Assembly (NCBI RefSeq): GCF_900460065.1 | Contig: NZ_UAVD01000039.1 | Location: 124,001-188,000, forward strand | DNA length: 64,000 bases | Direction: 5' to 3' | Source of the DNA: Streptomyces griseus | Lineage (GTDB): Bacteria > Actinomycetota > Actinomycetes > Streptomycetales > Streptomycetaceae | In this document: one piece after another, positions 60,875-64,000 of the stretch | Layout: every line of letters starts with the position of its first letter | Numbering within the stretch: position 1 is the stretch's first letter | The notes under the pieces: generated by a model | The model's database searches: none | Told to the model about the DNA's origin: nothing | What the model saw: the letters and a program-made list of their open reading frames with translations, nothing else | Program-made: the position numbers and the translations under genes

Positions 60875-62083
60875 TCAGCCGCTCCGTTGGCCGGAAATAC
60901 CACTGTGGCAGGCGCTGTCGGCACGTGCGCAGCTGACCGATCCGTACGCTCCGACGCCGATCGCGGCGAAGTTGTCCAGGCTCTCCGTGCCCGGCTCGAA
61001 GTAGCCGCTGTGCCCGGCCGCGCCGGCCGCGGAGACGATCCGCGCCCCGAAGGCCGGGTCGACCGGGTCGGCCCCGTGACCGATCCCGCCGAACTCCAGG
61101 TGCGGTACGTCCCCGATCCAGTCGTCCCCGTCCCGCGTCGCCCAGATCCGGGCGCCGGTCTCCAACTGCCCGGCGTTGGCGGCCCGCATGCCGGGGCTGC
61201 CCGCGACCGCGATGTCGGCCACCCGGTCGTGGGCCCGGTGCGCGGCCACCCCGCACACCACGGAGCCGTAGCTGTGGCAGAACAGCGAGACCTTGGAGGC
61301 GCCCGGCAGCGCGGCGACCATCGCGTTCAGCCGGATCGCGCCGTTCGCCGCGAGCCCGCCCAGCGCCGCGTCCATGCCGAGGCCGGCCGGGGCCGTGTAG
61401 TCGGCCCACGCGATGACAGCCGTACGGGTGCCCGGGGAGGCCGAGCGCTCCGCCCGGTACAAGGACTTGGCCATGCCCACGGGGGCCCGGTACGCGCGTG
61501 TGTCGCGCTCCAGGGTCAGCAGATGGGTGTCGACGCCCGGGACGACGACGGAGACCCGGGCGGCCCGGTCGAGATTCCCGAACACCTCGGCCGCACGGCC
61601 CTTCCCGGAGGGATCGAAGGCCAGGATCTGGCGTCGGCCCTCGAGCATCGACCGGAACCGGTCGAGACGGGCCCTGGCCTCACCGCGCCCGTCCGGCGAC
61701 AGCCTCTCGTCGCGCGCCCGCGTCTTCTCCACGGCCACGGCCTGTTCGAGGGCCACCCGGTTCGCGTGGTAGCGCAGGGTGACCGGAGCACCGTTCAGAT
61801 TCCCCACCACCGACGGGTGCTCGCCCGCGAGGGCGATCTGCTGTCCCGAGGTGAGCGTGGCGAAGAAGTGGGCCAGCCGGTAGGCGGGAGCGTCGACGTC
61901 CGGCAGCGAGCGGCCGGCTATCCGGTCCCGCGCCCAGGAGGCGAGCGCGAGCTCGCGCTCGCCGCGGGGGTGCTGATCACGGACGGCGCTCCAGCCCGTC
62001 GTCGCCAGCATCACGAACACCACCGCCACGGCGAGCAGAGCCCGCCATGCGGTCAACGTGGGAGAGGTGTCGAAGGAAGTCAC
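60875..62083 (-). CDS. membrane-anchored/secreted DUF1023-type alpha/beta hydrolase (paralogue)
   Basis: This 402-residue protein has an N-terminal helix (LLAVAVVFVMLATTGWSAV) followed by a DUF1023 alpha/beta-hydrolase core. EHPSVVGNLNGAPVTLRYHA, ILAFDPSGKGRAAEVFGNLD, the nucleophile LFCHSYGSVVCGVAAH and AVAGSPGMRAANAG match the protein at 56043-57278 block for block. The proteins differ at their C-termini: this one ends in a Ser/Cys/Gly tail without PDTLPAW repeats. The two lie about 4 kb apart, separated by the kinase/regulator pair and the DUF4429 gene. Confidence 0.88.
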   Translation of the reverse strand: MTSFDTSPTLTAWRALLAVAVVFVMLATTGWSAVRDQHPRGERELALASWARDRIAGRSLPDVDAPAYRLAHFFATLTSGQQIALAGEHPSVVGNLNGAPVTLRYHANRVALEQAVAVEKTRARDERLSPDGRGEARARLDRFRSMLEGRRQILAFDPSGKGRAAEVFGNLDRAARVSVVVPGVDTHLLTLERDTRAYRAPVGMAKSLYRAERSASPGTRTAVIAWADYTAPAGLGMDAALGGLAANGAIRLNAMVAALPGASKVSLFCHSYGSVVCGVAAHRAHDRVADIAVAGSPGMRAANAGQLETGARIWATRDGDDWIGDVPHLEFGGIGHGADPVDPAFGARIVSAAGAAGHSGYFEPGTESLDNFAAIGVGAYGSVSCARADSACHSGISGQRSG

Positions 62084-62201
62084 TGCGCCACACCCTAGGA
62101 GACGTGCGCCGACCCCCGTGATTCAGGTGAGGTACATCACCCGTCCGCGAAGGATTCATCACCGATCTCTCACACAGGGTCACCATCGCCCCGTGGCCGC
62201 G

Positions 62202-62855
62202 CTACTTCCGACGCCAGTCCCGGGCGAGGGCCGGGGCGAGCTGGTCGAGGTACTCCTCGGTCAGGTCGCGCAGCGCCTCCACGCTCGGGTCGAGCCCGCG
62301 GCCCCAGAGCTGGCCGGTCACCCGCATGACCCCGGAGAACGCGGCGACGGCCACCCGCGGCCGGGGGTCCCGTTCCACGTCGAGCCCCTCGCGCTCCGCG
62401 ATCAGCAGGGCGATCTGGTTCTCCAGGGCGATCCCGCGCCGCATATGGGCGGCGAGCAGGGAAGGGGTCGACTCGATCATCTGGTAGGTCCGCATATGGA
62501 GGTCGACGGAGACGACGGCCTCGATCGCCTCGCCGATGCTGTTCCACGCGCACAGCACCGCCCGGCGCATCGCCTCGAAGGGGGCTTCGTCGGCGGGGCG
62601 GCGGCGCAGCTCCTCGATGAAGCGCGACTCGACCATCTCCTGCACGGCGAAGGTGGCGTCCTCCTTGCTCGCGAAGTAGCGGAAGAAGGTGCGCTGGGAG
62701 ACCTGCACGGCGTCGACGATCTCGTCGACGGTGGTGCGCTCGTAACCCTGGGCGGTGAACAGTTCGAGGGAGGCGCGTACCAAGGCGTCCCGCGTGCGCT
62801 GTTTCTTGCGTTCACGCAGTCCGGCTCGGGGCTCGACTGTCTGCCCGTCGGTCAC
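62202..62855 (-). CDS. TetR-family regulator of the efflux gene
   Basis: This 217-residue regulator has a TetR helix-turn-helix (about 12-60, RERKKQRTRDALVRASLELF and VDAVQVSQRTFFRYFASKED) and a ligand-binding C-terminal domain. The start is GTG 62855. It is divergent from a DHA2-type MFS exporter, and a 15-bp inverted repeat fills the gap. This is the usual drug-sensing arrangement in which the repressor releases when a toxic compound binds. The ligand is unknown. Confidence 0.94.
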   Translation of the reverse strand: MTDGQTVEPRAGLRERKKQRTRDALVRASLELFTAQGYERTTVDEIVDAVQVSQRTFFRYFASKEDATFAVQEMVESRFIEELRRRPADEAPFEAMRRAVLCAWNSIGEAIEAVVSVDLHMRTYQMIESTPSLLAAHMRRGIALENQIALLIAEREGLDVERDPRPRVAVAAFSGVMRVTGQLWGRGLDPSVEALRDLTEEYLDQLAPALARDWRRK

Positions 62856-62919
62856 GTACCGGTCCCTCTTTTCCCGTGTTTGTCCAGCTCAGCATATCTG
62901 TGCGCTACGTGTGAGCTAC

Positions 62920-62970
62920 GTGACAGTTACTGACTTGTGAATTGGTTTGTCAACTGTCAGTAGCTGTCAC
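62920..62970. promoter_or_regulatory. TetR operator: 15-bp arms, 14/15 complementary
   Basis: GTGACAGTTACTGAC (62920-62934) and GTCAGTAGCTGTCAC (62956-62970) form an inverted repeat with one mismatch and a 21-bp centre. The right arm overlaps the exporter promoter (TTGTCA 62947-62952, 18-bp spacer, TAGTCT 62971-62976), so binding would shut it off. Confidence 0.75.
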
Positions 62971-62982
62971 TAGTCTCGCCGT

Positions 62983-64000
62983 ATGACTAGTCAGACCACC
63001 GTCGAGAAGGCGCCGCGGGAGCCCGAAGACAACGCAGTTCCCGCCCCGGTCAAGGGGCTCCGCGGCCACCCCTGGCTGACCCTCTTCGCCGTCGCCATCG
63101 GCGTGATGATGGTCGCCCTCGACGGCACCATCGTCGCCATCGCGAACCCCGCGATCCAGAAGGACCTCGGCGCCACGCTCGCCGACGTCCAGTGGATCAC
63201 CAACGGCTATCTGCTGGCCCTCGCGGTGGCTCTCATCACCGCGGGCAAGCTGGGCGACCGCTTCGGCCACCGGCAGACCTTCCTCATCGGCATCGCGGGC
63301 TTCGCCGCCTCGTCCGCCGCCATCGGTTTCTCCAAGGAGATCGGCCTCGTCGTTCTCTTCCGGGTGCTCCAGGGCCTCTTCGGGGCGCTGCTGATGCCGG
63401 CCGCGCTCGGTCTGCTGCGCGCCACCTTCCCCGCCGAGAAGCTGAACATGGCGATCGGCATCTGGGGCATGGTCATCGGCGCGTCCACCGCGGGCGGTCC
63501 CATCGTCGGCGGTCTGCTGGTCGAGCACGTCAGCTGGCAGTCGGTCTTCTTCATCAACGTGCCGGTCGGCGTCATCGCGCTCGTCTTCGGCCTGGTGATC
63601 CTCAAGGACCACCGCGCCGCCAACGCGCCGCGCTCCTTCGACATCCTCGGCATCGTGCTGCTCTCGGGCGCGATGTTCTCCCTCATCTGGGGCATCATCA
63701 AGGCCGGTGAGTCCTGGGGCTGGGGCGACGGCCGCACCTGGGCGTGGCTGGGCCTCGCGATCCTCCTCTTCGTCGCGTTCGGGCTCTGGCAGAACAAGGT
63801 CAAGGAACCGCTCGTCCCGCTGGGGATGTTCCGTTCCGTCCCGTTGACGGCCGGTGTCGTCCTCATGATGCTGATGGCCTTCGCCTTCATGGGCGGCCTC
63901 TTCTTCGTGACGTTCTTCCTCCAGGGCGTCCACGGACTCAGCCCGGTGGACAGCGGTCTGCACCTGCTGCCGCTCACCGCCATGATGATCGTCTCCTCGC
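62983..64000 (+). CDS. DHA2-family (EmrB/QacA-like) MFS efflux protein, 3' partial
   Basis: The frame is open from ATG 62983 to the right edge (339 codons seen, about 480-520 expected). The protein has the DHA2 pattern: VALDGTIVAIANPAIQKDLG in helix 1, GKLGDRFGHRQTFLIGIAGF in the loop 2-3, and the motif C-like GASTAGGPIVGGLLVEHVSW in helix 5. The 14-helix family exports drugs and dyes with proton antiport. TAGTCT (62971-62976) ends 6 nt before the ATG and no ribosome site exists, so the mRNA is probably leaderless. Control by the divergent TetR protein is likely. Confidence 0.93.
   Translation, partial: MTSQTTVEKAPREPEDNAVPAPVKGLRGHPWLTLFAVAIGVMMVALDGTIVAIANPAIQKDLGATLADVQWITNGYLLALAVALITAGKLGDRFGHRQTFLIGIAGFAASSAAIGFSKEIGLVVLFRVLQGLFGALLMPAALGLLRATFPAEKLNMAIGIWGMVIGASTAGGPIVGGLLVEHVSWQSVFFINVPVGVIALVFGLVILKDHRAANAPRSFDILGIVLLSGAMFSLIWGIIKAGESWGWGDGRTWAWLGLAILLFVAFGLWQNKVKEPLVPLGMFRSVPLTAGVVLMMLMAFAFMGGLFFVTFFLQGVHGLSPVDSGLHLLPLTAMMIVSS

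Overview
The window is from a high-GC actinomycete and almost certainly a Streptomyces chromosome. GC content is very high, codon third positions are nearly all G or C, GTG starts are frequent, and many genes look leaderless. The fatty-acid operon (fasR-fabD-fabH-acpP-fabF), the DUF3145 gene, the MreB-like mbl gene and the matB plus fused carboxyltransferase pair are arranged as on the core chromosome of Streptomyces. I see no rRNA, tRNA, CRISPR array, prophage or insertion sequence. The first gene is cut by the left edge and the last by the right edge.

Left part (1-16.6 kb). A protein with nine nearly identical 42-residue TPR units and a TIR-like C-terminal domain opens the window. A purine-catabolism block follows. 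The xanthine dehydrogenase genes xdhA-xdhB-xdhC are on the minus strand, preceded by a 25-codon ORF with a near-perfect ribosome site. A divergent plus-strand operon encodes an NCS2 purine/uracil permease, an amidohydrolase and a TauE-like exporter, and is followed by a convergent LacI-type repressor gene. The permease promoter carries a striking 32-bp palindrome made of two LacI-type operators over the expected transcription start. Next come an SDR/TetR divergent pair with an operator between them, a GNAT acyltransferase and an EntS-like MFS exporter.

Middle part (16.6-43 kb). A fused acetyl-CoA-type carboxyltransferase and malonyl-CoA synthetase (matB) form an overlapping pair. Divergent from them is a two-gene secreted carbohydrate system: a PQQ-type sugar dehydrogenase with PKD and CBM6 domains, translationally coupled to a ThuA-CBM6-GH99-like protein, behind a promoter with a LacI-type box and a perfect 22-bp leader palindrome. 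Then come a NarK transporter, an Lrp regulator, a GAF kinase with an eroded ATPase domain, mbl, a zinc-ribbon membrane protein, a MarR regulator with oxidoreductase and ohr, EI24 and LysE membrane proteins, galM, an SGNH lipoprotein, DUF3145 with a coupled small ORF, and the FAS II operon with its regulator FasR.

Right part (43-64 kb). This holds a pirin, a DinB protein, acetyltransferase, MFS and serine hydrolase genes, a glycerate kinase/SLC13 transporter pair, an OmpR-type two-component system with a small Asp-rich exported protein, and a MerR/aldo-keto reductase operon with a textbook 19-bp-spacer MerR promoter. An acyltransferase coupled to a DUF1023 hydrolase, a NarL-type two-component system, a DUF4429/SHOCT protein and a second DUF1023 hydrolase follow. 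The window ends with a TetR/DHA2-type efflux pair that shares a long inverted-repeat operator. Several tandem minisatellites cluster around the acyltransferase/hydrolase genes.

Family names come from recognising motifs and neighbours by eye. No database search was run.
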